From Rivularia sp963920925 (GTDB lineage Bacteria > Cyanobacteriota > Cyanobacteriia > Cyanobacteriales > Nostocaceae): DNA of 64,000 nt. Below are positions 43,216 to 52,900 of this stretch, piece by piece (the stretch's first letter is position 1; each line of letters begins with the position of its first letter). The DNA is taken from positions 110,441 to 174,440 of the forward strand of contig NZ_CAWUDI010000012.1 in NCBI RefSeq assembly GCF_963920925.1, given 5' to 3'. Under the pieces are notes generated by a model. The model had not been told where the DNA came from and did not search any database. It was given only the letters and a program-made list of their open reading frames with translations. The translations under genes and the position numbers were made by a program.

Positions 43216-45942
43216 TTACAAAGCTTTTACTAATTGTTTAGAAAATTCTGTTACAGCCACGAATTTATCTGAATATTTCGTCATCGCAGCAGTTCTGCAC
43301 TCTTGTTCTATAGGATTATTCGCTACTATTGCGAGTAAATTAAGCGGTGGATAATAACGAGTACCTGTAAAAATTCCGTTATCATCAAGCAACCATTGAG
43401 AATAAAATCCTTCTTTTTTTGGAAAAAAGCTTTCTGTTGCATTACAAGCAATTATCTCTAAAGGATACTTCAGAATTGAAATGAAACTATCAACAGCATT
43501 GGGTTGAATGCGTCCAATTAAACGAGTAGTTAAATTCTGAAAAATTTTTGCCCCCGATGGAGATTGAGCAATACTTTCTGGGTCTTGGGCTGATAAAATA
43601 ACTCTTATCCCTGCTTTTGCTCCATTTGCACAAAGTCTTCCAACTAGTGCTGCAATTGAGTCATATTCAAATAAGATAGGACTCTCATCAATAAAGAATA
43701 TACTGGCTTTCTCTGATAATGCTCGTCGCAATGCAGCGCTATAAGCACTCAAACTTAAAATTGCCGCATCGTCATCATTTGATAAGTTACGCAGTGCAAA
43801 AATTAGCAATCGCGCATCGCTACGAAAGGTGGAAGGTTGGGCTAAGGATTGTCCGACTCGGGATGAAAGCCAAAATCGCAAGCGTAATTTTATCGTTTCT
43901 AATGCGGCTTTGGTATCGCCACTCATCGAATCTAAACGCAATCGCTCGTGGGAACAAAAACTTAAAAAGTCATGCAGGGTAGGCATTGTAGACCACTCAG
44001 GAGAACTAAAGCCGTTAACGTATGCTGCGGCATATCTATCGCGTATCAAATCGTCTTCAAAGAAAGCTTTTAGTCCTAATGCCAAGATAGAACGCACGGT
44101 ATCTGTAAGTGTTTGCGACTCTGCACCACCAGAACCCCGACGGCTACCTACAATCATTGTAAGTAAAGCTGTTGCAAGAAAATCTTTGTAGTCGGAGAAT
44201 CTTTCTTGCTGCAATTTAGGTGGAAGAGAACGTAAGTTAGGTAGCTCAAATAAATTACTGGATTCCTTACCGATATCAAAATAAGCACCATCGTCACCCA
44301 TAAATTTACTGTAGTCAGTGAAGGTGCTTGTTCCATCAGGTTTCGGGTAATCCATAGCAACTACAGGCATTCCATACGCTAAAGCCTGGGTAATGATGCC
44401 TGATGCCATTACGCTCTTTCCTGCACGGGTGGTAGCAAATAGTCCTAAGTTCTTATGTTGAGTGTACAAGTTGAGAAATATTGGCGTTCCTCCTTGGGAG
44501 GCAATTAATTCAAAACCATCATCATCACCCTTCTTTGTCCTCACTAATGGTAAAAGCCCCGGTACTTCCCCACTTAGATAAACCAGTCTGCGATTAAAGG
44601 GAACTGTCATCAAACGCTCCCAGGTGATAGGCAGAGTTTGCAACCAAATCCGCCAAGGGTATTCGGTTTCTCTCACCACCCATGCGGGACGCAGAAAACT
44701 TGATTGTAAGTAACGACAAGCTTCGTCTAATTGCTCGCGGGTGTTGCGATACACTAAAAACACAACCGCAGTATGAATGGGTACAGCTCCTTCATATAAT
44801 TCTGACTGCGCGTCGATTGATTTTTTGATATTAAGTAAGGATTTTACATCTACCGAATTCTTCTGTTGAGCAATAGTAGCACTTGTATTTGACTGTTTTG
44901 TAAGACGCTGCATATTGGTTTTCACCAGTGTTTCATTCGCACGCATCAACTGACAGTAGATTTCAGTGTCGTAAATTCTCTCTTTTGATAATACCTCCCA
45001 TAGATACTGCATTTGTCGTTCTTTATCAGTCCAGCCACCGGGTTTTTCTACAAAAGTTAATGCGCCTATATACTTATCTTTAAGATGTACCCAGCGTTTA
45101 TCTGCTACAGGAACAGAAGAATCGGATTCCATTAAAAGAGATTTAGGGGCAATGTCTGAGTAAATTTCTTCATGCAATCCGTCTTCATTGAGAACTAAAA
45201 GCTGGGGAATTGGACGCGGTGGAGTGTCGTTAAAGCGCTGCCATAAAATTTTCCAAAGTTCTTCTGCACCCAAGGGACGAATATCCAAACCCATCTTGTT
45301 AGCAAGCAGCTGCTCCCAAAGTTGGAAACCATCGGTAAAAGAAGAATATAGTAAACGCTCAATCCGAACAAATTGTAACTCGTTAATTTCGCCAGTGAAT
45401 GATTTCCATAAGCGTTCTAACTTGGAAAGCCCTTTTTCTATAGCGTCATTTGCACCGTTGGTATCTTGTTCTATGGTGTAGGTGCAGTACAGACGCAGGG
45501 TTTTGGGTTTACGGATGCCTTGTTGTGTTAGTTGTTGGATGCGAGCGCGTTCACCCATTAATAGGTATTGCAATTCTTGGTTAGGGACGGCTTCACTCAA
45601 GTTTTTTAGTTGTTGCTGTCTTTGTGTATCGTTGGTAAAAGAACTTAAATGAATTGTCAGACGTTCCCCAGATGGTAAATCTTTTAACCCTGATTCAATC
45701 GCATCAAATACTGGCGAAATTTGTTCGTTACGTAAAGTAGAGTGAATACCCGCGCACTCGAAGCCAAAATGAATCATAAAATTGTTGGTACCCTTTCTTA
45801 AAACATAGGCACCTACAGAGCGTCCTTGGAGATTTATCTGTAGCATTGATACTAAAGATAAAGCATCTTCTAATGGCGTTAAACGAACTTTATCTGTTCC
45901 ATTGTCAACTGTGCGTTTGCCAACTTTTGATTGAACGCTCAT
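43216..45942 (-). CDS. virB4: VirB4/TraC-type conjugation ATPase
   Basis: 908 aa. P-loop GLFATTRAGKSVMASGI near residue 500 and Walker B ASIFFIDESPILFEYDS near 750, with LSAQDPESIAQSPSG after it. The N-terminal 450 residues form the typical VirB4 membrane-interacting domain. VirB4 powers pilus assembly and DNA transfer. The start overlaps the VirB3-like stop by 4 bases. Confidence 0.9.
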   Translation of the reverse strand: MSVQSKVGKRTVDNGTDKVRLTPLEDALSLVSMLQINLQGRSVGAYVLRKGTNNFMIHFGFECAGIHSTLRNEQISPVFDAIESGLKDLPSGERLTIHLSSFTNDTQRQQQLKNLSEAVPNQELQYLLMGERARIQQLTQQGIRKPKTLRLYCTYTIEQDTNGANDAIEKGLSKLERLWKSFTGEINELQFVRIERLLYSSFTDGFQLWEQLLANKMGLDIRPLGAEELWKILWQRFNDTPPRPIPQLLVLNEDGLHEEIYSDIAPKSLLMESDSSVPVADKRWVHLKDKYIGALTFVEKPGGWTDKERQMQYLWEVLSKERIYDTEIYCQLMRANETLVKTNMQRLTKQSNTSATIAQQKNSVDVKSLLNIKKSIDAQSELYEGAVPIHTAVVFLVYRNTREQLDEACRYLQSSFLRPAWVVRETEYPWRIWLQTLPITWERLMTVPFNRRLVYLSGEVPGLLPLVRTKKGDDDGFELIASQGGTPIFLNLYTQHKNLGLFATTRAGKSVMASGIITQALAYGMPVVAMDYPKPDGTSTFTDYSKFMGDDGAYFDIGKESSNLFELPNLRSLPPKLQQERFSDYKDFLATALLTMIVGSRRGSGGAESQTLTDTVRSILALGLKAFFEDDLIRDRYAAAYVNGFSSPEWSTMPTLHDFLSFCSHERLRLDSMSGDTKAALETIKLRLRFWLSSRVGQSLAQPSTFRSDARLLIFALRNLSNDDDAAILSLSAYSAALRRALSEKASIFFIDESPILFEYDSIAALVGRLCANGAKAGIRVILSAQDPESIAQSPSGAKIFQNLTTRLIGRIQPNAVDSFISILKYPLEIIACNATESFFPKKEGFYSQWLLDDNGIFTGTRYYPPLNLLAIVANNPIEQECRTAAMTKYSDKFVAVTEFSKQLVKAL

Positions 45943-46277
45943 TTTCTATGTTTTTTATTTGAGTGGACTTGTTTAGTTTTTGTATCCATAAGCTGCTGAT
46001 AACGTATACCGACTCTAGTCCAGTTAGGAGTAGCTACAAATTTAGATAAAATTCTCCAAGCACCATTAGCAGTCAGCACCCACCAGGTGGAAATTCCCCA
46101 AGTTGCGATCGCGATTGTCCAAACCCAATTTAAGCGTAGTAAACCGTGAGCGAGGTAATAAGAACTTCCACAAATAATTGCCCAAGGAACTAATTGGTCT
46201 GCTGGGAAAGGTCCGATTAATGGTTGTTTTCCTAAAGTGGCGTTGACAGTACGATATTTTGATTTATTTGATTCCAT
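45939..46277 (-). CDS. VirB3/TraL-like membrane protein
   Basis: 112 aa. Two closely spaced membrane helices (about 30-45 and 52-72; LVPWAIICGSSYYLAHGLLR, WTIAIATWGISTWWVLTA) and a basic C-terminal tail. VirB3-type proteins partner with VirB4 at the inner membrane, and this gene overlaps virB4, as is common for the pair. Confidence 0.7.
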   Translation of the reverse strand: MESNKSKYRTVNATLGKQPLIGPFPADQLVPWAIICGSSYYLAHGLLRLNWVWTIAIATWGISTWWVLTANGAWRILSKFVATPNWTRVGIRYQQLMDTKTKQVHSNKKHRK

Positions 46278-46305
46278 ATTTTTTAATTGTGCTGGTTGAT
46301 TAATA

Positions 46306-46330
46306 ATTACGAATTACGAATTACGAATTA
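46306..46330. repeat. Heptameric short tandem repeat (ATTACGA)n
   Basis: Three full ATTACGA units plus a partial one, between the VirB3- and VirB2-like genes. Short tandem heptamers of this kind are a known feature of heterocystous cyanobacterial genomes. Confidence 0.85.
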
Positions 46331-46333
46331 TAT

Positions 46334-46918
46334 TCATCCTCCTGGTGCTGCACCACCTCCACCACCAATAATTAGATTCGCTAAGACATCACCTATTGTC
46401 ACGGCAATTAAAATAATCATCGGTGTACGGGCTAAATTTTGCCAATCCTCATTTTCTCTTGCGGATTGGATAACCTTCACTAAAGATATTCCTAAGTAAA
46501 TTAAAAACAAACCTCGCAATACATTGAAGACTAATGGAATTGCTTCCCCTGCACCTGTAAATTGTCCTGTCATCCAGGTTTCTGCGTTTTGAAAAAACTG
46601 TGCTTGTGCTGGTGTTGATAGTGCATCTAGCAGGAAAAAAGTACCCACGATTATGAATATAGGTGTGGATAATCTATAGTGCCGAAAAAGCTTTGAGAGA
46701 AAATCAAAAAACTCATTAAAGTTATGTCGCCAAGTTATTGCAATTGTTGCACAAAACAAGAAAGTTAATGTTGTAACGCTTGCTAGGCTTGGATTAATGA
46801 TTGCATTTAGTACTGTGATTCCAATCGCAGCAACCCATAAAGAGAAATTAGATATTGAATAAAACGAGAAATAACGTTTTGGGGACATCGAACTTTTAGG
46901 GGATGTTCTCAGGGACAT
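46334..46918 (-). CDS. VirB2-like pilin precursor
   Basis: 194 aa. A long N-terminal region with two hydrophobic segments, then FIIVGTFFLLDALSTPAQAQ, which ends in a signal-peptidase AQA site (about residue 110). The mature part has a hydrophobic helix near 128-150 and one near 165-185, then a Gly-rich tail (IGGGGGAAPGG). This is the two-helix form of VirB2/TraA pilins, though with an unusually long leader. First gene of the conjugation operon. Confidence 0.65.
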   Translation of the reverse strand: MSLRTSPKSSMSPKRYFSFYSISNFSLWVAAIGITVLNAIINPSLASVTTLTFLFCATIAITWRHNFNEFFDFLSKLFRHYRLSTPIFIIVGTFFLLDALSTPAQAQFFQNAETWMTGQFTGAGEAIPLVFNVLRGLFLIYLGISLVKVIQSARENEDWQNLARTPMIILIAVTIGDVLANLIIGGGGGAAPGG

Positions 46919-46954
46919 GAAATTTTTAACTCAATCATTTCATATATATCTGAT

Positions 46955-47012
46955 AACCCGTTTTAGCTTCAAAATGAATCAACCGATTTAGGTAAATTAA
47001 AATCGGGTTTTT
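46955..47012. promoter_or_regulatory. Inverted repeat upstream of the conjugation operon
   Basis: AACCCGTTTTA (from 46955) pairs with TAAAATCGGGTT (46998-47009) with one bulge, about 40 bases before the VirB2-like start. It might be an operator or leader structure. On the + strand it is followed by TTT. The rest of 46919-47296 is AT-rich and shows no gene. Confidence 0.4.
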
Positions 47013-47296
47013 CTACGTTTAAATATAATTAAATATGACTACAATTATTACTAATCAAGATACTGATTTTATGTATAACTACATTATTTCTATTTACTCA
47101 CGTATCAAATAATTATTTTTAATTCATATTTAATGTAAGTTTACACAATTTAGTTTGTTAAATTAATAACAAATATCTATGTATACTACATAGATATTTT
47201 TCTATATCATTAGATATAGAGACACTATTACAACGCTATTTCTTTATAGCTATAGACAGTCTTTTAAGGAATCTGTGCCAGTACATTACTACAAAT

Positions 47297-47932
47297 TCAA
47301 AAATCCCAATATTCTTCCTCCCATTCCAAATCCCATAACTCTTCATTAAATACTTTGGTTGCTCGATCAAGTTTCAAGTTATGTGCTGCTTTAACGCACT
47401 TTCTTGACTGCCATCCAACATTTGGATATCTTCCGTACAAGTATCTAACTGCATTCTTACAATCATTGATAACTGGAATATTCAATTTTAAACAGTTCCT
47501 CAAATGTATTCCTAAGTAAATTGCTTCCATCTCATAATTCTGAAAATTATGTTCTTCAAATTCGGGTGTAGAAATTATTAAGACTCGAACCCAACGGTGA
47601 TTTTCATAAATTGCTTTAGCTACTACTACGTTGACTTCTTTGGGAGTCCAATCATAGTTTTCAAGAAATTCTTCTATACTTTCATCATCGAATTGATTAA
47701 TATCTATACCAAGTTCGGTAAATAAATCGCTAATATCTGCTCCTTCCCAATACGATGAATACCATTCTTTTATTTCTTCAGAACTAAAGAATTCACAAGC
47801 TTTCTCGAATGACATTTTTTCCCAACCAGCATCACATACAATTTCGTTTCCGGTTTTGGAAATAGTAAATAACTTTTCATCTTCAAGGTTCCACGGGAAT
47901 CTACCTTTTTTTGAACGCTTCTTTTTTCCCAT
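47297..47932 (-). CDS. Hypothetical protein, faint RNase H-like pattern
   Basis: 211 aa, acidic after a basic N-terminus (MGKKKRSKKGRFPW). The segment from VVVAKAIYENHRWVRVLIIS through EMEAIYLGIHLRNC to IPVINDCKNAVRYLYG has the order strand, Glu-bearing helix, strand-Asp-helix of RNase H folds, but only two acidic positions are identifiable, so a nuclease role is speculative. Follows ParB by 57 bases on the same strand. Confidence 0.55.
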   Translation of the reverse strand: MGKKKRSKKGRFPWNLEDEKLFTISKTGNEIVCDAGWEKMSFEKACEFFSSEEIKEWYSSYWEGADISDLFTELGIDINQFDDESIEEFLENYDWTPKEVNVVVAKAIYENHRWVRVLIISTPEFEEHNFQNYEMEAIYLGIHLRNCLKLNIPVINDCKNAVRYLYGRYPNVGWQSRKCVKAAHNLKLDRATKVFNEELWDLEWEEEYWDF

Positions 47933-47989
47933 TATTCGTCTTCATCATTAAAAACTAATAAAGTAAATTTAGCTAAGAAACCTTTGCTA

Positions 47990-48916
47990 TTAAGTAAGTA
48001 ATTCTTCAATTTTCTCTAACAGCTTTTCTAAACGATTCCACTTTTTTTGGTCTTCCCAAACTCGCGCCTGTTTGACTTGACGAATTGTGTTTTCAACACG
48101 CTCTTTTCGTCCGGACGATTCTTTAGGTGGGAATGTATCCTTCAAGCGTGATTGAATTTCAGTTAAAGAAAGATTTTCATAAATTGCTGTTTCAAGTAAT
48201 TCTTTTCGTGCATCTTTATCTTTTAATCGAGCAATGACCTTCGCTTTAGTATATGCAATTTTTCCCTGACGCAGCACCTCTAAAACATCTTCAGGGAGAT
48301 TCAATAGTGGCAAGCGGTTTTTAACAAAAGATTCCCAGGTCATTAACCCCAAGCTAGCAAAAATTTCCTCAACCATCTTTGCTTCTGGGTTAGGCATAAC
48401 GTTATGCCTAGATTCCGAAGGCTTTTCTATAGAGTTCTTCATTTTATACAACAAGGAAGTAATATTTGCAACATCAGTTGACAAACGAAGTGCCAAAAGC
48501 TGCAAAATACCTTCTGTTTCTTCTACCGGATTCAAATCCTCGCGGCAGAGATTTTCAATTAGAGAAAGCTGCATTGCTTCTTCATCACTGAGTTCCCGAA
48601 TAACAACTGGTACTTCAGCAAGTTGAGCTTCTTTTGCAGCCCGATAGCGTCGTTCACCAGCGACCAGTTCATACTTTTCATCCGAGCGCGGACGTACTAA
48701 CAGAGGTTGCAGTACTCCATGCTGACGTACCGACTCCACCAATTCCAGCATTGCTTGGGGGTCGAAATAACGCCTTGGCTGCTCGTCAGGTAAACAAATT
48801 ACTTCGATAGAAATTATCTTCGCGGCAGCTTCCGCTTCTGCTTGAGAATCCCCAAACAGAATATCCAGGGATTTCATTTGCTGATAAGGGCGATCGCGTC
48901 TATTTTTATTACTCAT
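47990..48916 (-). CDS. parB: ParB partition protein
   Basis: 308 aa. The N-terminal ParB/Spo0J nuclease-like domain shows DEQPRRYFDP, ELVAGERRYRAAK and LIENLCREDLNPVEE; a central HTH region and a Glu/Lys-rich C-terminus (dimerisation) follow. It binds parS centromeres and works with ParA. An insert of about 15 residues (SRHNVMPNPEAKM) is encoded by a 20-bp palindrome (48391-48410). Overlaps parA by 4 bases (ATGA). Confidence 0.9.
   Translation of the reverse strand: MSNKNRRDRPYQQMKSLDILFGDSQAEAEAAAKIISIEVICLPDEQPRRYFDPQAMLELVESVRQHGVLQPLLVRPRSDEKYELVAGERRYRAAKEAQLAEVPVVIRELSDEEAMQLSLIENLCREDLNPVEETEGILQLLALRLSTDVANITSLLYKMKNSIEKPSESRHNVMPNPEAKMVEEIFASLGLMTWESFVKNRLPLLNLPEDVLEVLRQGKIAYTKAKVIARLKDKDARKELLETAIYENLSLTEIQSRLKDTFPPKESSGRKERVENTIRQVKQARVWEDQKKWNRLEKLLEKIEELLT
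48391..48410. repeat. 20-bp perfect palindrome within parB
   Basis: TAGGCATAACGTTATGCCTA is exactly self-complementary. It encodes HNVMPN in a linker between the ParB nuclease-like domain and the HTH. Confidence 0.85.
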
Positions 48917-49671
48917 GATGCGATTTTCTCCAAACGAGAAGCAATTTTCTTTAAAATAGGCACTGCGGGGTGTTTGCGGTTTAGCACAGCCAACGGTACG
49001 TGGTCTTCTGATGCATCGGCAAAGGCAGTAGAACGAGGAATTGCCGGGTAAACAACACCCACTTTTTGTAACTGCTCTTTAATCGCTTGCAAAGTACGAG
49101 CATCTTGAACGTTACGACCATCGTACATGGTGGGAATGAATCCAGCTATCTGTAATTTTTTATTCGGGCGCGATCGCACTCTTGCAACCGTATTCAACAA
49201 TAACTCGGTTCCACAAAATGCTTTGTATTGAGTTTGGATTGGAACAAGTACGTGGGTTGATGCTACCAAGCTGATATAGCTTAAAAGCCCTAAACTAGGA
49301 GGACAGTCAATCAAAATAAAATCATATTGGTCGAGCATCGGCTCTAAAGCTTCTTTAAGCCGCATATCCCGTAAATCCGCTACTACTAGTTCTAATTCAG
49401 CAGCACTAAGGTTGATGTTAGCTGGAGCTAAATCGATACCGTGAATATTTTTGTGAATAGGTAGTGGTGAAGAGTGCAAAATTGAATCGTAAACTGTTTC
49501 GGTAAGAGAGGATGGTTCTACACCCATAAAAGTAGTCAATGAACCTTGGGGGTCCATGTCTACTACAAGTACCTTTCGGTTACGCTCTTGTATATGGTAA
49601 GCGAGATTCATAGCTAAACTCGACTTCCCAACGCCGCCTGATTGGTTAAATAGTGTAATTACGCAACTCAA
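48913..49671 (-). CDS. parA: ParA partition ATPase
   Basis: 252 aa starting at TTG (49671), nine bases after GGGG. Deviant Walker A NQSGGVGKSSLAMNL, VVDMDPQGS (A') and FILIDCPPSLGLL (Walker B). No N-terminal HTH, so it belongs to the small Soj-like ParA group. With parB it forms the type I partition module. The 295-base gap behind it toward 49967 holds only a spurious frame. Confidence 0.9.
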   Translation of the reverse strand: MSCVITLFNQSGGVGKSSLAMNLAYHIQERNRKVLVVDMDPQGSLTTFMGVEPSSLTETVYDSILHSSPLPIHKNIHGIDLAPANINLSAAELELVVADLRDMRLKEALEPMLDQYDFILIDCPPSLGLLSYISLVASTHVLVPIQTQYKAFCGTELLLNTVARVRSRPNKKLQIAGFIPTMYDGRNVQDARTLQAIKEQLQKVGVVYPAIPRSTAFADASEDHVPLAVLNRKHPAVPILKKIASRLEKIAS

Positions 49672-49966
49672 TTTATTACCCCAAAAATAAATTTTTTAAT
49701 CAAATGACGCAATGGTTTTAAAAGAAGCGTCAGTAAATTTTTTTGTGCCGGTTGTGAGCGAAGGTGTTCGTTAAGGTACAACAAACAAATTGGATAGAAG
49801 CCTATCAATATAAGGCTTTTCGGTATTTTAAACCTAATATTGATGATTAAAAGACGATACAAATGACTATTTAATGGAAAATATCATTTTGTGAAGATAG
49901 GGTTATTGTACCATTATTGTTTTGTTGTAAATAAAGACAATTAATTACAATATTTGGTTAAAAAAC

Positions 49967-52900
49967 TTATTCTATAAGGATATTGTTAGCCAATTCGCAA
50001 ACCCAAGCTTTTGGCAAGATTGATAACAAACTACTAATAATTTTAATTTGAGTATTTGTTGACGTTCCTGACAAAATCCATAGCCAATAATCATTATCTA
50101 CACATCGTTGCCATGAAAACAGTTCCGACAGTATTTCATAAGGATTACTTTGAGCCACTATAGGCATTATGTTTGAGCCTACTGAACGAGCTTCCGCTTC
50201 TAAATTACTTTCGCTTTGGGAATTTTTACAAGTTGTATTAAAAGGGTTTAATAGGCTTTGTAAAAGTTTGTCTAATGCTTCTCTATAATCTTTAGATATT
50301 AAACCCACGGAGCATCCTACTTTTTGAGCTATTGCGGTATTGATACCTCGTAATTGCGTTGTACCTTCTTCGACCAACTGTTTAGCAGCTGAAGCAATTT
50401 TAAACCAAGTTTGCTCCCAACGAGAACCCGCTTCAATAGTAATATCGCAAGCTTTAACTATCCGCACTGGTATCTCAAGTGGATAATCACCTATAAAGTA
50501 GAAAGTAAGTTTTTGTTCGAGCCTTAAATGGGAGCGCAAACGTCCTAAAGCTTGGTAAATTTCTGAAGAGGTAGACCAGTGTACAAAAGCCTGGAAGTTT
50601 GGGTCATTGGAAACTGTACGCTCAAAGTAAGGTATATCATCATTTTCTTTTTCCACCAATTCCTTGATTTCAATGGGTATTTTTACTTTGGCTTTTCCAG
50701 GTTCGATGCTGCGTCCCGTTAAGGTAATATACAACACTTCCAAATAGCCGAGGTTACAAAACGGAATGCCTATGGAAGCTAAGGCACTGACTCCACAGAA
50801 ATCGTTACTACCACGTGAATCAACAAACCAAGAACCATCTTCCGATTCAGTCTGACATTTCCAATCAATAAATTTTATGTTTGAATGCCTTTCTTGTAAC
50901 TCTTGTTTTAATGCTGCTATTCGGTTTTGGGAAAGTGTGCTGCGTTCCTTTCCTAAATGTCCCAGACCAATAATTTGAACTATTTCCAAATTTTGAGCAG
51001 AAGGAACTTCTTGCTCAACTGTTAGAATTTCGCACTCCTCAATATTTATCCACCAAGACAAATACTCAGCTGTAGTTGTTGCATCTAAGTAAACGTTCCA
51101 AGCAGAAGATGCAGCAACTTCGCTGTGACGTTCCTTGCGAGTGTAGATAAATAGTTTGCCTTTTTCAATGCGTAATGCTCCATTACGCTGTTTACCCCAG
51201 ACTTGTAAAAATGGTATAAACCAATTGAGAATAATATCTTGCTTGAATTTCTCAATTACTTCCGAAGTTTTATTACCAAACCTTTTTCGGACTTTACTAG
51301 GAAGATCGGCAAGGTCTGACCCATACTCACTAGTAGTATTAAGTATTTCCTCTAGGTTGGGATATAAAGTCTCGGTTGCAATACCAATAATTTCATCTAA
51401 ATTATCTGGTAGTTCCGGTAATAACTCCCTTACTGCTGCATCATTCCAGCCGTGGAATGGTTGCTTGATTTCTCCATTTAAGCATTGACGCAAAATCATC
51501 CACAGATTGATTAAAAGGGCGTTAACTTTGGGGTAGTTAACTGCCAGTTCCGCGATTACTTGGTCAATATCTGATAATTGTGCTGCAACGGAATTAATGG
51601 GCTGTACTGTTTGCATTACTTCATCCCAGAAGTTACCACAGTTTTCCCATTGATAATCTTCAATCTGAGGGGCACTATCGGGATGGGCACGAATGCGGTC
51701 GTGTTTTAAAGTTTCTTTCCGTAATGAACGATGTCCAAATCCTTTTCCATAAGCAGAGCTACAAGCTTCTCGTAAATGACAAGTAGCGCAAACTGGATTT
51801 TCTATACCATCCATATCAATATTTTTTTCTCGCGCAATTGCGAAAACCTTGCTGCGATGACAGTTACCCGGAGTTGATGCTTTTTCTCCTTGGATGGGCC
51901 ACCTCAAATATTTTTTACCACCAGGTGTTGTGTCCCATACCATACCATCGTTACGAACATTCATATAAGCATAATTCTGCTCAACGGTTTGTGTAGTTAT
52001 GTTTCTAGCATGGTTGGTAAAGTACCATAACCTTTCTACTCCAAATGCTATTGGGGCTGCTAAACCTGCATCATGACTTTTAAATGTACCAGTGGGGCTT
52101 TTATCTAAAATATGCTTCCACCCCGCTGCAATTGCTTCTGTTAAAACTTGCCAGCGCTGTCCTTGTTTAAAAATGATTTTGGGAGGACGAACACAAACAC
52201 CTATTTTAGGTAGTTTTCCAGGTTTATAATTGATAAATTTAGGTATATTTTTAGCTTTATTTGTTTCTTTTTTGGTTGGAGATTCCCCAAATCCTTTTTT
52301 AGGTCTATATCTTTCAATTGTTCTACGCAGCCATAACTTGAGTTTGTAGAGCATCCCCCACTCGCGTTCCGAGCGTGCTAACTGCTTTTGAATCGATTCA
52401 GGACATAGTGCGAAAAAGTCTTCCGGTCTTAAAGTCGTATTTTCCCAAGTCACTACCACTTCATAATCGCTTTTACGGAAAGTTTGAATATTTTGGTAGT
52501 ACAAGTGAATCTGTTTACTGTTGTTAATTGCATCTGGTTCCGGACGTAATTCAACTTGTTTGTCTGCAATTTGATAAAAATAGTTTAATTTTAGTAACTT
52601 TCGGATTTGGTTTGCTTGATGACATTTTAATAAGAAAATGCCACTCGTCTGCAATTGAACTTCATTTTGACGACCAGCAGCTAGTAATTCGTCAATATCC
52701 AAATGTTTTTTGTCATGCCATTGTCCCCAACAACCTACACTGACTCGATAGCGCCATTTCTGACAAGAGTAAATAGTTGCTTCGTTAGCTTTAGTAATAA
52801 GGGGATTGTCGATTGCTCCAGCATCTGGCATTAATCTAACTTCTTTTACGCGCAATCGCTTCAGGTAATCTTTAAGCGTTTTTTTACCGTATCTAGCTGC

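Noticed and set aside
46306..46330. CRISPR-like or iteron function for the ATTACGA repeats
   Set aside because: Short heptameric tandem repeats of this type are widespread in such genomes and sit here in a gap between two operon genes.
47297..47932. Firm call of an RNase H nuclease
   Set aside because: Only two of the acidic positions can be placed by eye; kept as a weak remark in the gene entry.
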